Below, one piece after another: positions 12,168 through 23,800 of a DNA stretch of 64,000 bases (within the stretch, counting starts at the first letter, position 1; each line of letters starts with the position of its first letter). Position numbers and translations under genes: made by a program. The stretch is taken from contig JAKUCV010001538.1 in assembly GCA_028386065.3 (NCBI GenBank), positions 1 through 64,000 on the forward strand, given 5' to 3'. Source of the stretch: Turnera subulata. Its lineage: Eukaryota; Streptophyta; Magnoliopsida; Malpighiales; Passifloraceae. The notes below the pieces were generated by a model that did no database searches, was not told the origin of the DNA, and saw only the letters and a list, made by a program, of their open reading frames with translations.

Positions 12168-12262
12168 CTATACACTATATTTTGATAGATTGTTACCATA
12201 AATAGTAAAAATTGGATTCTAGGGCGGGCCTGGCCCCTTGCTCCCCCCTAAGTCCGCCCCTG

Positions 12263-12591
12263 CAAAACAAGATGAGATATTTCAGTGTGCGGTTCCTATT
12301 TCAGGTGTGGGTGCCTACAAAAATCCAAGAACACTCCCCCCTTCCCTTGACGAGTATGGCATGCAAGTGCAAGGAAACTTCACAATAACTTCACAGTATG
12401 TCTCAATCACTTACGTGAATTGAAAGATGTGGGTGGTGCAAGATGTACGTGGGTGCACTAGGATAGGAAGAAAATGGAATCCCTGAAAATGATTGAAAGG
12501 AATAAGCTATATATAGCTGCACGCACAAGTGGATGGATGAGGCATGGGGAGTGGGGACAAACAATGCAAGTCTTTTTCCACCGAACTACAT
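12263..12591. other. Unassigned interval between MITE and copia C1
   Basis: About 330 bp of non-repetitive DNA containing a TATA-like ctatatatagctgca near 12,508. No gene follows it, because the truncated end of copia C1 starts at about 12,592. I see nothing else. Confidence 0.5.
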
Positions 12592-12972
12592 GTGCTACAA
12601 ACTATGCTTTATATCTCAATATTTATTTCCTATTCCGTAAAAATATTCATTTTATGACCGACCAATTTTACACCGTCTGGTGTACGGACTATAGGTTCGA
12701 AAATTTCTCGCTTCACAAGAGAATCTAACATAGCCTTAATTATATCTCTTTATTTTAGCCAATTCTGCGCCTACATTCATCAACAGATGTAGGTTTATGA
12801 TCCTCTTTTTCTTTTCATAATATTTAGCGCTATATAAAATAAATATTCCGTCGACGGTTATTTTTTGTCGGTTCCATCTCATTTCTGACACCGTATAATT
12901 AATCGAGATCTCATTATTTCCATTTATTTCAGGTACCTGAGTTACTTCTGGAACTTTATCAATTGTGTCAGA

Positions 12973-13033
12973 AACCTCTTCTGGAGGTTTTTCCTCTTCT
13001 TGAGGACTTCTAATTTGAACCTCTACTGGAGGT
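12973..13033. repeat. Mini-hairpins in copia C1, pol end
   Basis: Three successive stem-loops: AACCTC-TTCTG-GAGGTT (12,973-12,989), TCCTC-TTCTT-GAGGA (12,992-13,006) and ACCTC-TACTG-GAGGT (13,019-13,033). Each has a 5-6-bp stem and a 5-nt loop. Confidence 0.8.
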
Positions 13034-14172
13034 CTTATTTTCTCACTAGGGCCATCTTATCTCTTTGCTCCATTTTCTCTATCGAGAATTTTTGTTTTGG
13101 AACCGAGTATATTCTGCGCTTCTGGCGTACTTTAGATTCATTTGCATACTTTAATTGTTCTTCAGGAACATCAATTTTGAGCAGGAGCATTTGCAGCTGG
13201 TATATGGTCATACTTTTTAAATAAATATGTCTGGCAATTGACTTACTTATATTTTGCAAATGAATCATCTTTTGAACTTCAGGTTTACACATATTCGTTT
13301 GAGGATCAAATCTAGATATTGATATGTATTTCAATAAACTAAACTCTTGATCCAGCTGCTTATTTTCCCCCCCTTATGTTGGGTAAACTCTTTCATCAAA
13401 TCAATAACCAACATACCCTACATACACAACATATATTCCCAGTCTTCTTTAAGGACCAATTTTACTATGCTGTGGTGAAGCATTATATACTTTACAACCA
13501 ATGGTCCGAAGATGGGAGATACTAGGTTCGTTACTATGAACCAATTAAATGGGGAGCTCTTATGATAACTTGTTGGCTTGATGCACACAAGTGCTGCTGC
13601 ATGTAAAATATCATTTTCTAAAAACAGTAATATCTCATTAGCAATGGTCTTGCAATCAATTGGAAATATTTAGAGAACGATTCATCCAGATTGTTTTAGA
13701 TATGAACATAAGCTACAGGATGTTCAACAATTATTTCCAACAGTATACATTATCCACTGAGGAGATACACCAGTATTGTCAAGACATATAGTCTTTATAA
13801 AATAATTAGGGATGTGTACCCGCAATTGGCTTAATTATAATAAGCGCGCAATATGCCAACTTGCGTCTAATAAGCACATAATAAACCACCTAGTCGATGC
13901 ATCGATTAAAACAATAAAATTACCTAGATGGTTAACATGGCAGATTTACTAGTCCGCATATATGTCCCTGAATTATTCCCAAAATTGCTGGTGATGCTAG
14001 GCCATCCTCATCTTAGGAAGGCCGAACAATTTTTTTCCACAGCAAACAAACACGTGAAAATTCATTGATTGTAAAAACTTCTGGTTTTTTAATGAATGAC
14101 CAACTAAAAATGTTGCGCATCATTATTGATCCGGGATGGCCCAACCGGTCTTTCCAAACAATAAATCCATGA

Positions 14173-14229
14173 ACCAACTTCAAGTTGGTGCCAGCTTCAG
14201 GCTGCTATATATGTGCCAGCTTCAGGCTG
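14173..14229. repeat. Mini-hairpins in copia C1, integrase start
   Basis: ACCAAC-TTCAA-GTTGGT (14,173-14,189), then CAGC-TTCAG-GCTG twice (14,192-14,204 and 14,217-14,229). The same positions in C2 (34,688-34,719) hold the inverted counterparts. Confidence 0.8.
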
Positions 14230-14489
14230 CTATATTCTGTGCCAATTTTAAGCTTATTTCTGCCACTTATGTCGAAAAAGATCAGAATTAGTCAGAAATA
14301 ATTAATGTAGTGGCAAATATTTCCAAAACAAATCCTCGAAGATTGAAAAGCTTTGGAGTTTTCTGAAAATAATGCAAATTTTTAATTACGAAAAAATCTT
14401 CTAGATCTTTTCGGAGACAGAAAAAGGGTCCATGTTTGAAAAACTGACACATTTTTTTCTAAGTTCAGACTATAAAAAGGGGTAGTGAT

Positions 14490-15230
14490 ATGTGGTGGAA
14501 ACAGGAAGATTCAGAATACCTCAACAAGATAAGAAAAAAAATGTCATTTCCAGCTACTGTATTCTTGGTTGAGGGTGCATCTCTAGGAAGAAGGAACAGA
14601 TTAGCATATAGTATGGTGAATGAACAGCAAGAAGAATTACCGAGTGAACTTGCAAGAATTCCTCGTTTGGTTTTTGTTGATGAGCTATATTCATCTCGGT
14701 TCTTTGTAACTCCTATGGAAGAAACTTTCTTCCTAGAGGACCAAGGTAATCTAAGGGCTTCCTTTTATGGCTCAACTAACTCTATTATGTTTTTCATATC
14801 TGATAGATTGCAAGAATTCCAGCTAGAGCCTACTTTTCAATTTCTTAATCAGGGAAGTTATTATCAAGTTTCCATGATGGCTCGGAGTGTACCGAGGGTG
14901 TCTGGGTTACCACCTACATGGCCTAAGGTACGACTGTTACTGTGGAATTGCAGGGGTGTAGCCGAAAGATCTTAAGATTTCGTGCATACCTTAAGGGATC
15001 TGAAGAATCAGTACAAGCCCAACATGGTATTGATCACTGAAACCTTGTGTTAACCTGCAGAGAATCATGGAGTAATTCCACTCCGTTTTCCTCCAACGAA
15101 TCGGTTTGAGCTTCCTGGAGAAAACAACATGGGTGGTATGTGGTTCTTTTGGAACGAGAGTGTTAGGGTAAACATCAACAACGAAGCTCAGAGTTTTAGA
15201 GTCAAAGTTATACTCAACAGATAAAAAATT
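14490..15230 (+). pseudogene. Antisense ORF in C1: unknown module plus LINE endonuclease start
   Basis: An open frame of 161 codons (14,490-14,975) runs opposite to the host copia element; after a TAA it stays in phase to about 15,220 with one more stop. The first ~120 residues (around EGASLGRRNRLAYSM) belong to no family I recognise. The end reads LLLWNCRG, then NQYKPNMVLITETL and GGMWFFWN, the pattern that opens plant LINE ORF2 apurinic-type endonucleases. A near-identical segment lies at the corresponding position in C2. Likely a LINE piece captured before the two copies separated. Function now doubtful. Confidence 0.65.
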
Positions 15231-15484
15231 ATTTCAACTTTTGTATGAGAACAATTCCTCTATGTGGATGTTCTCAAGTAATGGTTCCATTATGCAATAA
15301 TAATATGCATATTTTACCTTAGCCTTGCCATTGTTATAACTATTATTAAAAAAATTTCATCCATATCCATGGCAACAGGCACAATTATAATTATACTTGT
15401 CTCATTCGCTTCAGGCAATGTAGCAGAGTCAACTTGACGGGATCCATAATAATTTCTTTTATTACTGTAAGTAGGAATGTTTTG

Positions 15485-15592
15485 TACTCTTTAAGAGTAT
15501 ATGCTCTTCCAGAGCGTAAATATATGATCTTCTAGATCATAGTAAAGCTTGTGTTCTTCAGGAGCATATTAAAACTCATGCTCTTCTAGAGC
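15485..15592. repeat. Mini-hairpin cluster in copia C1, leader side
   Basis: In a row: TACTC-TTTAA-GAGTA (15,485-15,499), ATGCTC-TTCCA-GAGCGT (from 15,501), ATGATC-TTCTA-GATCAT (15,524-15,540), GTTC-TTCAG-GAGC (about 15,553) and GCTC-TTCTA-GAGC (15,580-15,592). Further ones are AAGAC-ATCTG-GTCTT (15,969-15,983) and AGTC-TTCTA-GACT (16,005-16,017). Loops keep TTCNN while stems differ and remain complementary. Confidence 0.85.
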
Positions 15593-16599
15593 GTATTAAC
15601 ATCCTTCTCATTTTGAGATTGTACTATCATATGTTACATATGAATAATTTTCGTTTATTAAATATGGAATATATCATTGCATTGTCTCCAGGACAAATGC
15701 CCGAGTCAACGATAATTTCACGTTCACATTAAAAATTAATCGCTATAACATACTGTAAAGTAAACATAATGTAATAAAATATAACAATTAATAATGAAAC
15801 AAAACATAAAACAAAAAACATTCAATATATATATTGGCTTGCCCCTTTAGGGTGAGAAGGATAAGAACAATATCCTTCTTCTGGTGGTCATATAATATCC
15901 ATGTTCTGGTGGTTTATATTTTTTTTTCTTCAATTTTTATTCAAAGATCTGCAGGATCGTTTCATAGTAAGACATCTGGTCTTAGCTTTATTTTTCTTTC
16001 ATTGAGTCTTCTAGACTATGCATTTCAACATTTAATGCCCGTGATAAATTTTTTTCGGAAATTTCTTCGGCCTCGAATACAAGTTTTGTAACATAATTCT
16101 AAAAATTAAATAAATAAAAAGCTTAATTGAAAAAAATAAACAGGGCCTTTTGTTAATTAGCCCAATTGAAATTAAATAACCGAAAGTAAAATGCAATGGG
16201 CCTTGTACGAGCCCAAGCAAAACGTAAATAAAATTAAAGTGAGAAATTAAATACAATGGGCCTTTTAATAGCCCAATCGTAATTTAAATAAAACATAAAT
16301 TAAATGAACGCATAATAATAGATAGTATATAATATATATTTACTCAATAAATCTTTCGGCAGTATTAAATAGGATAATAATATAGAATATATAATATATG
16401 CTTACTCGATAAATCTTTCAGCAGTACTAAAATATAATTACCAAATTATTATTCAAATTCCAGTAGTATAATTATTTTTATTTTTACTGATATTATTATT
16501 ATTTATTTTATTTTTTATTTTCGGACTAGGCCAGTATGGACAAGCCCAGCCCATTACACAGGCCAAACCCAGGCTCACAAGGCAGCCCAGGTGCAAGCC

Positions 16600-17160
16600 C
16601 ATGCAACGGGCCCAGCAGCTCAGCCCATCTGACCCAAGCTCCCAAAAACCCAAAATCCACCCGGGTCAATTCGACCCACAACACGACCCGTCCTCACACC
16701 CGGGTCGTCATCAATCCATTGCTCACCTCGGGTGTTGCAGACGACGGCGGCGGGAACGGAGGCGGAAAGGCGAGACTGCGGGTCGTCGTGCACGAGAAGG
16801 CGACGGCGCTCGGCTGCGGCAGTGGATGCTGAGGCGGCGTCGGTGTGGTTGTGCTGCGTCTAAGGAGAAGCGTGAAGCGGCGACTGACACGAAGAGGTCG
16901 GTGACGAGAGGGTGGCAATCAACGACGGCTGGCATGGGACGGCGGCGCGAGCACAAGCCGGTGTCGGGGCTATTGGTGTGGCGGAGCGAAGTGGCAGCAG
17001 AAGGAGGCTGAAGGAAACGGGTCCGTAGGTTCCGCCGTCGGGTCATCGTGTCTAGGGGGCGCGTCCGGCCAAGGAAATGGACAGGGGTGGCAGCATTCAC
17101 TCGACGACAGCGCGACGAAGAGGCTGGTGGTGGCAGTGATGCGAGAAACAGCCCGGAACT
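16600..17160. other. GC-rich patch in copia C1
   Basis: A sharply GC-rich stretch in an AT-rich element; C2 has a counterpart at 31,380-31,960. All six frames look open because of composition, with Arg/Pro/Ala-rich translations and no recognisable domain. It sits where a copia gag would be expected. Not annotated as coding. Confidence 0.6.
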
Positions 17161-17283
17161 CTTACGAATGAACAGTAACCCCAGGAACTTGAGGTGACGG
17201 TACTGTTCATCTCTTTCCTTTTTTTTCGTTTTTGGTTTTCTCAGGTTCCCTGCTCGGGTAGAGGCGTTATCGTGCCGATAACG

Positions 17284-17468
17284 TGTTGAAAATAATAGTA
17301 TTTAATGGAGAAGAGGCAGGGGATGGAGAAGAGGAATTGAAGAAGAAGAACTGGAGAAGAGCCGGTTTTTCCTCAATATTCATTCAACCCAAAAAATGTA
17401 CAATATAAATAGAAGGGGTGGGTGTAATAGTGAATAAATGACATCCACGTTTTTTTTATTTTATAACA
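17284..17468 (-). repeat. 5' LTR of copia C1
   Basis: 185 bp, on minus TGTTATAAAATAAAA...TTTTCAACA. The start TGTTATAAAA matches the start of the C2 LTR, and the PBS-like sequence follows directly. No matching LTR is left at the other end. Confidence 0.75.
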
Positions 17469-17928
17469 CGTTGTCAGTTTTCAACTTTCATGATATTGTT
17501 TTTGTTTGTTTGGATATGTATGGATTCTAGTCATCCAAATAGGTTGTAAAATACACGTCACATGTAGCTCGAGAAATATTGATTGATCTTGTGATCAGTT
17601 TAACATTAATGTTTCCTTATAAGCCTTAAATTTTGCATAAGAACTTCATAATTGTCATAATTACTTTTAACTTTTTACATTTAATGATAAAAAAGATAAA
17701 TGGGCCAGTAGATTTGTAATTTATTCACACTCTATCGGGGTTGTGTAGTTTCACCATTGAATCTACAAAATAAAATAGTGTGAAAGCGTACGTGCTCCGT
17801 GGCGTGGAGTGAGATTCCATCGAGGTACAATCATCCAGTATCTATATCTATATAAATATATAATATCAGAACCTCTCTTCCTGTAAATGTAAGAGGCCAC
17901 GTGGCATCTCATACACTTTTTGCTTGAG
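17469..17928 (+). promoter_or_regulatory. Distal upstream region of the knottin-like gene
   Basis: Non-repetitive DNA between copia C1 and the promoter duplication. It includes a perfect G-box in GCCACGTGGC (CACGTG at 17,898-17,903), a bZIP/bHLH target common in ABA- and seed-regulated promoters. Any regulatory role is inferred. Confidence 0.4.
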
Positions 17929-18151
17929 TTGCAATCCTAGCCAAAATTAATATTATGTGTTTGTGGGAGAAATGGAGAAAAGAGAAGCAACCCTTCCTGA
18001 AGCATAACTAATGCTATTAATTATATGGTTCTTGATCCGTCATTCTCCCTGCAAAGAATTCATGCACATTGCAGTCCTAGCCAAAATTAATATTACGTGT
18101 TGTGGGAGAAATGGAGAAAACAGAAGCAATCCTTGATGAACCATAATTAAC
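17929..18151 (+). repeat. Promoter tandem duplication, ~80-bp units
   Basis: Text starting ttgca(a/g)tcctagccaaaat and continuing through gggagaaatggagaaaa occurs at 17,929-18,010 and 18,069-18,151, ~140 bp apart, with a few differences. Between them lies catgcac, similar to RY/seed motifs. The downstream unit ends ~55 bp before the TATA box, so any elements in it are doubled. Confidence 0.85.
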
Positions 18152-18206
18152 ACTGTAGTGTAGCTGGTATGGCTTTTGGTTGGTCGATCTGTACGCTTTA
18201 TTAAGG

Positions 18207-18215
18207 CTATAAATA
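18207..18215 (+). promoter_or_regulatory. TATA box of the knottin-like gene
   Basis: CTATAAATA, 114 bp upstream of the ATG, with no other close match between here and the coding start. A transcript start near 18,240 would give a leader of ~90 nt rich in purines. Confidence 0.75.
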
Positions 18216-18328
18216 GGGGGTGAGGAGATTGGATCGGTGGAGCAAAGCAAAGCAAGGGGAATTTCAAAACAAAGAGAAAAAAAAAAAAAAAGGAAAGAAG
18301 AAAGGCAAACTAACAAGAAGAGAAGAAT

Positions 18329-18694
18329 ATGGCAAGTAGTAGTAGGAAGCAGGTCATGAGTTTGGCTGCGGTAATACTGATGGTTGCGCTTGTGGTTGCG
18401 GCTAACTTTGCTGATTCTGCTGCTGTTGGCAAATGTGAGAGTAATAATAATGATCCTGCTGCTACAGGTGGAAATGGAAGTGATGATGATGATGATCTGC
18501 AGGAGGAGGCCTTTACTCCCTTGAATGATATCACGCAGCTCCAATTCGGTGGAGGAGGACCTGATCTTAAGGATCTCCGGGCCAGGTGTAATCTCCAGCC
18601 GTGTGGCCCCGGACATCCTCCATGCCCCACCAGTCGCTGTCTGTGCTTGGGACCGACAGGTAGAAAGAGATGTGTCCCAATCCGCCGAGTGTAG
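18329..18694 (+). CDS. Secreted six-cysteine knottin-like peptide precursor (albumin-1/PA1b-like)
   Basis: A single-exon 121-residue precursor. Residues ~8-31 form a hydrophobic signal peptide (AAVILMVALVVAANFA). An acidic propeptide follows, with a DDDDD run and one extra Cys near residue 35. The last ~36 residues carry six Cys spaced C-x4-C-x6-C-x4-C-x-C-x8-C, ending basic (RKRCVPIRRV). A single-residue C-x-C between Cys4 and Cys5 and PPC before it resemble the cystine-knot fold of legume albumin-1 b chains and cyclotides (PA1b spacing 3-7-4-1-9). Those peptides act as seed defence peptides toxic to insects. Unlike albumin-1, the knottin is at the C-terminus, not directly after the signal peptide. 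A TATA box, G-box and polyadenylation signal bracket the gene. Secretion and fold are well supported; insecticidal role is inference. Confidence 0.75.
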   Translation: MASSSRKQVMSLAAVILMVALVVAANFADSAAVGKCESNNNDPAATGGNGSDDDDDLQEEAFTPLNDITQLQFGGGGPDLKDLRARCNLQPCGPGHPPCPTSRCLCLGPTGRKRCVPIRRV

Positions 18695-18881
18695 CAACGC
18701 CCGGCGATATACGTGCGTGTGTTTGTGTGTGTCTGTCTGCCCAGTACTGCACTTGTAATAATCCTAGCTAGCTATATGGAGTACATACGTACTATGCTCC
18801 AGTTGCTTGCTAGTTTGGTTTCTGTGTCTGTGATTTTTTCTTTTTATATAAACAGTCATGTGATGTGATGTGATTTGAAAG

Positions 18882-18887
18882 AATAAA
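18882..18887 (+). terminator. Polyadenylation signal AATAAA of the knottin-like gene
   Basis: AATAAA ~190 bp after the stop codon, in a T/GT-rich 3' UTR. The same signal context survives in relic copy 3 (27,091). The LINE inserted ~90 bp further downstream, so the transcript end is probably intact. Confidence 0.6.
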
Positions 18888-19107
18888 AGTCATGTATTGT
18901 CGTCTTTGTTTACTCCCTTTTCTTTTTTTTTTGCCGAGGAAAACGTAGCTTCGTTTAATTTAACATGTTGGTTTGGTCTTGCATATAAATTCCTCGAGAG
19001 AGTTGACGGGAGCGCGTGACAGCGCGTGAGATTCTCTCTTTTCCTAATAGTTATTACAGTGAGCTTTCGGTTAGACTTTTTCACAAACACTTGGTGGCAA
19101 CAGGAGT

Positions 19108-20779
19108 ATGACGACAGGGGATCCTCCATCCCTGATGGAAGAGGGGGAGAATGCTAAAAGTGACGATGATCTTGGTCATAGTCACAAGAAGGTGAGGCTG
19201 GGCACTGGTTTGAGCGGGCGTGGAGGGAGCTCTGTACCTGGGATAGGGGTTGGAGTGGAAAGCTCTGAAAAAAACCTCGAAGAGGAAAAACTCCTTCAAA
19301 GAGATGCTGCTGGGGTCTGCTGTGCCGGACACGGCGATGGAGGAACAACCTGAGCTACCTGAGTACGATGAGTACGACTATGTAGTCTCTGACTCGGAGG
19401 ATGAAGTTGACGATCCAGAGTGCCCTTCTGTTCGATTCTCAGCAGCCGAAAAGCGCCACATGTATGGTCGATGGAAGCATGCTCTGATCGTGAAGGTGCT
19501 GGGCAAGAGAGTTGGGTATAGGTTTCTGCAAAACCGACTGAACTCACTGTGGTCTACCCGTCGCCCCTATACACTCGCAGCTATGGGTAATGACTTCTTT
19601 CTTGTGAACATGGCCTGTGTGGAGGACTATAACACTGTATTAGCTGGCGGACCATGGACAGTGGCAGACCATTACCTTACGGTAAGGAAGTGGCACCCTG
19701 GGTTCGATCCATTTGAGGCGTCAATTGAGAGGGTTGCTGTCTGGGTCCATATACCTTACCTTGGTATGGAATTTTACGAGGACAAGGCGCTGCATAGGAT
19801 TGGAAATAAACTAGGGAGAACCTTGAGGATTGATCGAGCCACTCTTGCTGGAGAGCGCGCTGAGTTCGCCAAAGTCTGTGTTGAAGTCGATTTGACTAAG
19901 CCCCTTGTGGCCAAATTTCGTAATGGAAGGAAGGTCTGGAGGGTCGAATATGAGGGATTACACTTGATCTGTTTTGGATGTGGACTGTATGGGCATAAGG
20001 CAGAGGAGTGTCCTAATATGGAGGCTAAAGATGAAGGGTCCCATGAAGAGTTCCAGGAACCACAGCCAGTGAAACCATGCTATTACCAAGGAGCGGCTAT
20101 CCCTCGCGCCAGGCCTGAGGTCTTCGAATCACGCGGGCAATGGATGCTGGTGCAGAAGAGAGTTAGAAATAAGAAAATTTCTGACACTGCTCAACTGCAG
20201 AGGGGTGGAAAGGCAATAGAGAGTGGTAAATCACGATTTGCTGTACTTGCTGATGCAGATATTGAGAACGAGAAAATCGTGAGTGAGAAGCCTGATGTGC
20301 CTGTGGAAATCTTAATGCGACCTGATTTGGGTAGGAAAGTGTTTGATGATATGAAGAAAGACAAGAAGAATGCAACCCAGACAAACGACAATGTGGATGT
20401 TGGGACTAAGGGAGGGGTGAATATGGTGGAGGGTCGTGGGGTGATGGATCTGGGAGGATCCAAAGCAATGACTGCAAAAGACAAACACAAACTCCCGTTG
20501 AAGGACATTACTAACAGGACTCGAGGCACTCAAGGAAGCACTTCACAGCAACCAAAAATGAAAAGTGATACCGGCCTGATGGATGTTCAACAGCAGGTTG
20601 CGGATCAGTGCTCCAATTTAGGGATTGTTAGTGCTGGCAGACCACCTGATCCTGATGATTTGCTAGAGACTGAAAGTGCAGATCCTATGGTAGCTGAATG
20701 TGTCATTCTTAGTGATGAAGGCGATACAGAGAAACAGGCAAGTACTTCTCTTGGTTCTACTGCTATTAGAATTGATTGA
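19108..20779 (+). pseudogene. LINE ORF1 (DUF4283, zinc knuckle), one frameshift
   Basis: ORF1 probably starts at ATG 19,108; its frame shifts near 19,270 at a run of seven A, after which the frame stays open to 20,779. The C-terminal part has a DUF4283-type RNA-binding fold region (about residues 60-215 of the second frame) and a CX2CX4HX4C knuckle (CFGCGLYGHKAEEC, about 19,975-20,016). ORF1 products bind element RNA in the retrotransposition particle. Confidence 0.88.
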
Positions 20780-20801
20780 GTTCTGCATTCTGCTCATTTA
20801 A

Positions 20802-23800
20802 ATGATAGATAGATTTTTATATTGGAACTGTCGTGGAGCTCGGAGTTAAAGACTCCACAGCATCTTGAATGACTTAATTCGAATTCATAACCCTGAGTTG
20901 ATAGTTCTTGCTGAACCCAAAATTAGTGGGGAATCTGCTGATAGAGTGGTGAGGAGGTTAGGTTTGGAATGGATTGCCCGTGTTGATGCATGTGGATTCT
21001 CGGGAGGATTATGGATCCTTAGTCGGAGAAATGTAGAGGACTTTGTTGTGCTGGAAACTACTTCACAGCTCATTCATGCCCAAATCTCAGAAAAAGATGG
21101 TGTTGTTTGGCATTTAACAATGGTGTATGTCAACCCTAACCCAAGCCAAAAAGAGCAGTTTTGGAGGGATTTAATCCGAGTAAGTGGGGATATCGACAGT
21201 CCTTGGGCGGTCATGGGAGACTTCAATGATATCATGCTGTCGGAGGAGAAGGAGGGCTGCCTGCAGATCTTAGCCGGTGTCAATGGTTCAACGATAGGTT
21301 GGAGGAATGTAATCTGTTCGATGCAGGGGCTGTTGGCCCTAAGTTCACGTGGCGAGGTCCAAAGAGAGCTGGTCTTGATAGAATATATGAAAGATTGGAT
21401 AGGGTGGTTTGTAATGCGCAGTGGAGCTTACTCTTTGCGGAAGCAGTGATTCGAAACCTACCAAGAATAAAGTCGGATCATCACCCGATTTTGCTAGATG
21501 TTCAAGTGGGTACTGGCGCTACCTCAAAGATCAAACCATTTAGGTTTGAAGCTGCGTGGCTACAACATGAGCACTTTCAGGAGGTATTGAAAACTGGTTG
21601 GAGAAGGAATACTCATTTAGCTGAGGCCCTTGCTACGCTGCAGGATTCACTATGCAAATAGAACAAGGAAGTCTTTGGTAATATCTTTTACAGGAAAAGA
21701 AGTCTTCTGGCTAGATTAAATGGTGTTCAAAAGGCCCTTACCACCCATCCTAACCCGTATTTATACAATTTAGAAGAGGAGCTGTCCATTGAGTATCATA
21801 AAACATTGGCCCAGGAAGAGATTCTATGGCATCAAAAGTCAAGAGTACGATGGTTGCTTGAGGGAGATAGAAATACTAGATTCTATCATCTTTCGACAAT
21901 CATACGTAGGAGAAGGAACAGAATTGAGGCACTGAAAGATAATTTAGGCGAATGGATATGGAATGCCCATGAGATACAACATCATGCTGTGACCTTTTTC
22001 AAGGACTTATACACCAGCGAAATGGCAACCCCAGCTAGACTTGTCACTCAATCACAATTTCCTGCCCTTACACCAGAAGACGAGGCGATGTTGAATATAG
22101 AGATTACTGATGAGCTTATCTATCATGCGGTTAAAGACATGGGACCATTGAAGGCCCCAGGTCCAGATGGGTATCCGGCTCTTTTCTATCAGTCCCAGTG
22201 GCAGCTTGTGGGTGCGGATGTTATTGAATTTGTCCGAAATTTTTTGAATGGCCAGGAGGATCTGCAGAAAGTGAATACAACCTTCCTTGTACTTATTCCC
22301 AAGGTTCCTATACCTGACAGTATTAGGCAGTTTAGGCCTATTAGCTTATGCAATGTAAGCTACAAAATTGTTTCTAAAGTGCTGGTGAATCTAGTGAAAC
22401 CAATTTTGCCCTCCATAATTAGTGAGAATCAAAGCAATTTTGTGGCCGGAAGACAGATTGTGGATAATATCATCATTGCCCAAGAAATTATGCACTCATT
22501 CAAAGGGAAAAAGAAGGCTAGAAAGTATATGTCTCTGAAGATTGATCTCGAAAAAGCATATGACAGATTGAATTGGGACTTTGTGGAGACTACATTGTAT
22601 GAAACTAGACTACCAAGGAGGGTGTGTGAGTTGATTATGGTATGCGCCCGCAGTCCATCTTTCCAACTGTTATGGAACGGATCAACATCCGAGGCCTTCC
22701 AAGCATCTAGGGGACTAAGACAAGGAGATCCATTGTCGCCCTATATTTTTGTGATGTGCATGGAAAAATTTTCACATATTATCTCAGATGTCGTGCAGGA
22801 AGGAGAATGGGTGCCCTTTTAATTCAGATCCGATGGCCCGAAGATTTCACATTTACTTTTTGCAGATGATCTCCTGCTTTTTGCGGAAGCAACAACAAAG
22901 CAAGTACGAGTTATTCAAAGCTGTCTACAGAAGTTTTGTGAGGCTTCTGGCCAGAAGGTGAGTCTTGAGAAATCACGGATCCTCTTTTCCGAGAATGTGA
23001 AGAATATCGAGAGGCGCAAATGGGCTGCAGCGTGTGGATTCACTCTCACAAGAGACTTTGGAAAGTACCTAGGGGTTCCACTTCTTCATGGCCGGGTTAC
23101 TAAAGCTACATATGGGAGTGTGGTGGAGCGAGTACAGCAAAATCTGACTAAATGGAAGGTAACAAATCTGTCCTTTGCCGGAAGAATTACATTGTGTCTG
23201 TCAGTCCTTAATGCTGTGCCATGCTACACGATGCAAAGTACTTGCTTGCCGTCAGGAATCTGTGATGAGATTGACAAACTATGCCGAAGGTTTATATGGG
23301 GTGGAGATGAAAACCGAAGTAAGATTCATTTAGTGAAATGGGAAGTGGTCTGTCAACCTAAGAATGTTGGAGGCCTAGGAATCAGGGACATGAGAAGCAA
23401 TAATGAAGCATTTTTGCTGAAACTCATATGGACTATGATCACTAATCATAGGAAATTGTGGGTTCAGGTGATGATGGCTAAGTATTGGAAGGAAGTTGAT
23501 GGCAAATGGTGCATAAAGGACAGCAAGATTGCCTCGCATTTGTGGAGGAGTTTGCGTGGGTTATGGGAGAAATTTGAGGGGGGGTTAAAATGGGTTGTCT
23601 CCAATGGCCAGGAGGTTGAGTTTTGGCGAGACATGTGGGTAGAAGATCACGGTTACCTTTTGGATGACCTTGCTAACCAGATTGATGAAGTGGAAGGGAA
23701 CAAAAAAGTGATTGAGTTTGTAAGGGAAGATGGATTATGGGCTGTGGAAAAATTGAGCCAGTTTCTGCCAGAGGAAGTGATCCAGAAGATCCTTGCTATG

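Larger units (their letters stand above)
3560..12262. mobile_element. hAT-like MITE split by the copia element
   Basis: The left end CAGGGGCGGATCC and the right end GTCCGCCCCTG form a 10-bp perfect inverted repeat (CAGGGGCGGA). Flanking octamers caaagcaa (3,552-3,559) and caaaacaa (12,263-12,270) match at 7 of 8 positions, the size of a hAT target duplication. Without the nested retrotransposon (and one copy of its target duplication) the element is only ~269 bp (3,560-3,738 plus 12,173-12,262) and non-coding, hence a MITE. The superfamily is inferred from end sequence and duplication length. Confidence 0.75.
12592..17468 (-). mobile_element. Old copia element C1, 3'-truncated
   Basis: Minus-strand element. 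Its 5' LTR is at 17,284-17,468, followed by a PBS-like CGTTATCGGCACGA. Downstream come a GC-rich patch, AT-rich DNA with repeated gggc...ggccca motifs, mini-hairpins, an antisense ORF, integrase text (VW.DRLGHPG, about 14,120-14,150) and pol pieces ending inside RT. It aligns in inverted orientation with element C2 (31,101-37,357) along most of its length, but homology stops at ~12,592, where C2 continues with the rest of RT, RNase H and LTR. No 3' LTR is found. All pol frames are broken. Confidence 0.8.

Noticed and set aside
16536..17100. Genes in the GC-rich patch of C1 (and 31,384-31,953 in C2)
   Set aside because: Open in many frames at once, Arg/Pro-rich, not conserved between C1 and C2 at the protein level, and inside a decayed element.
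18525..18758. Alternative frames overlapping the knottin-like gene
   Set aside because: They have no signal peptide or Cys pattern, while the main frame has both.
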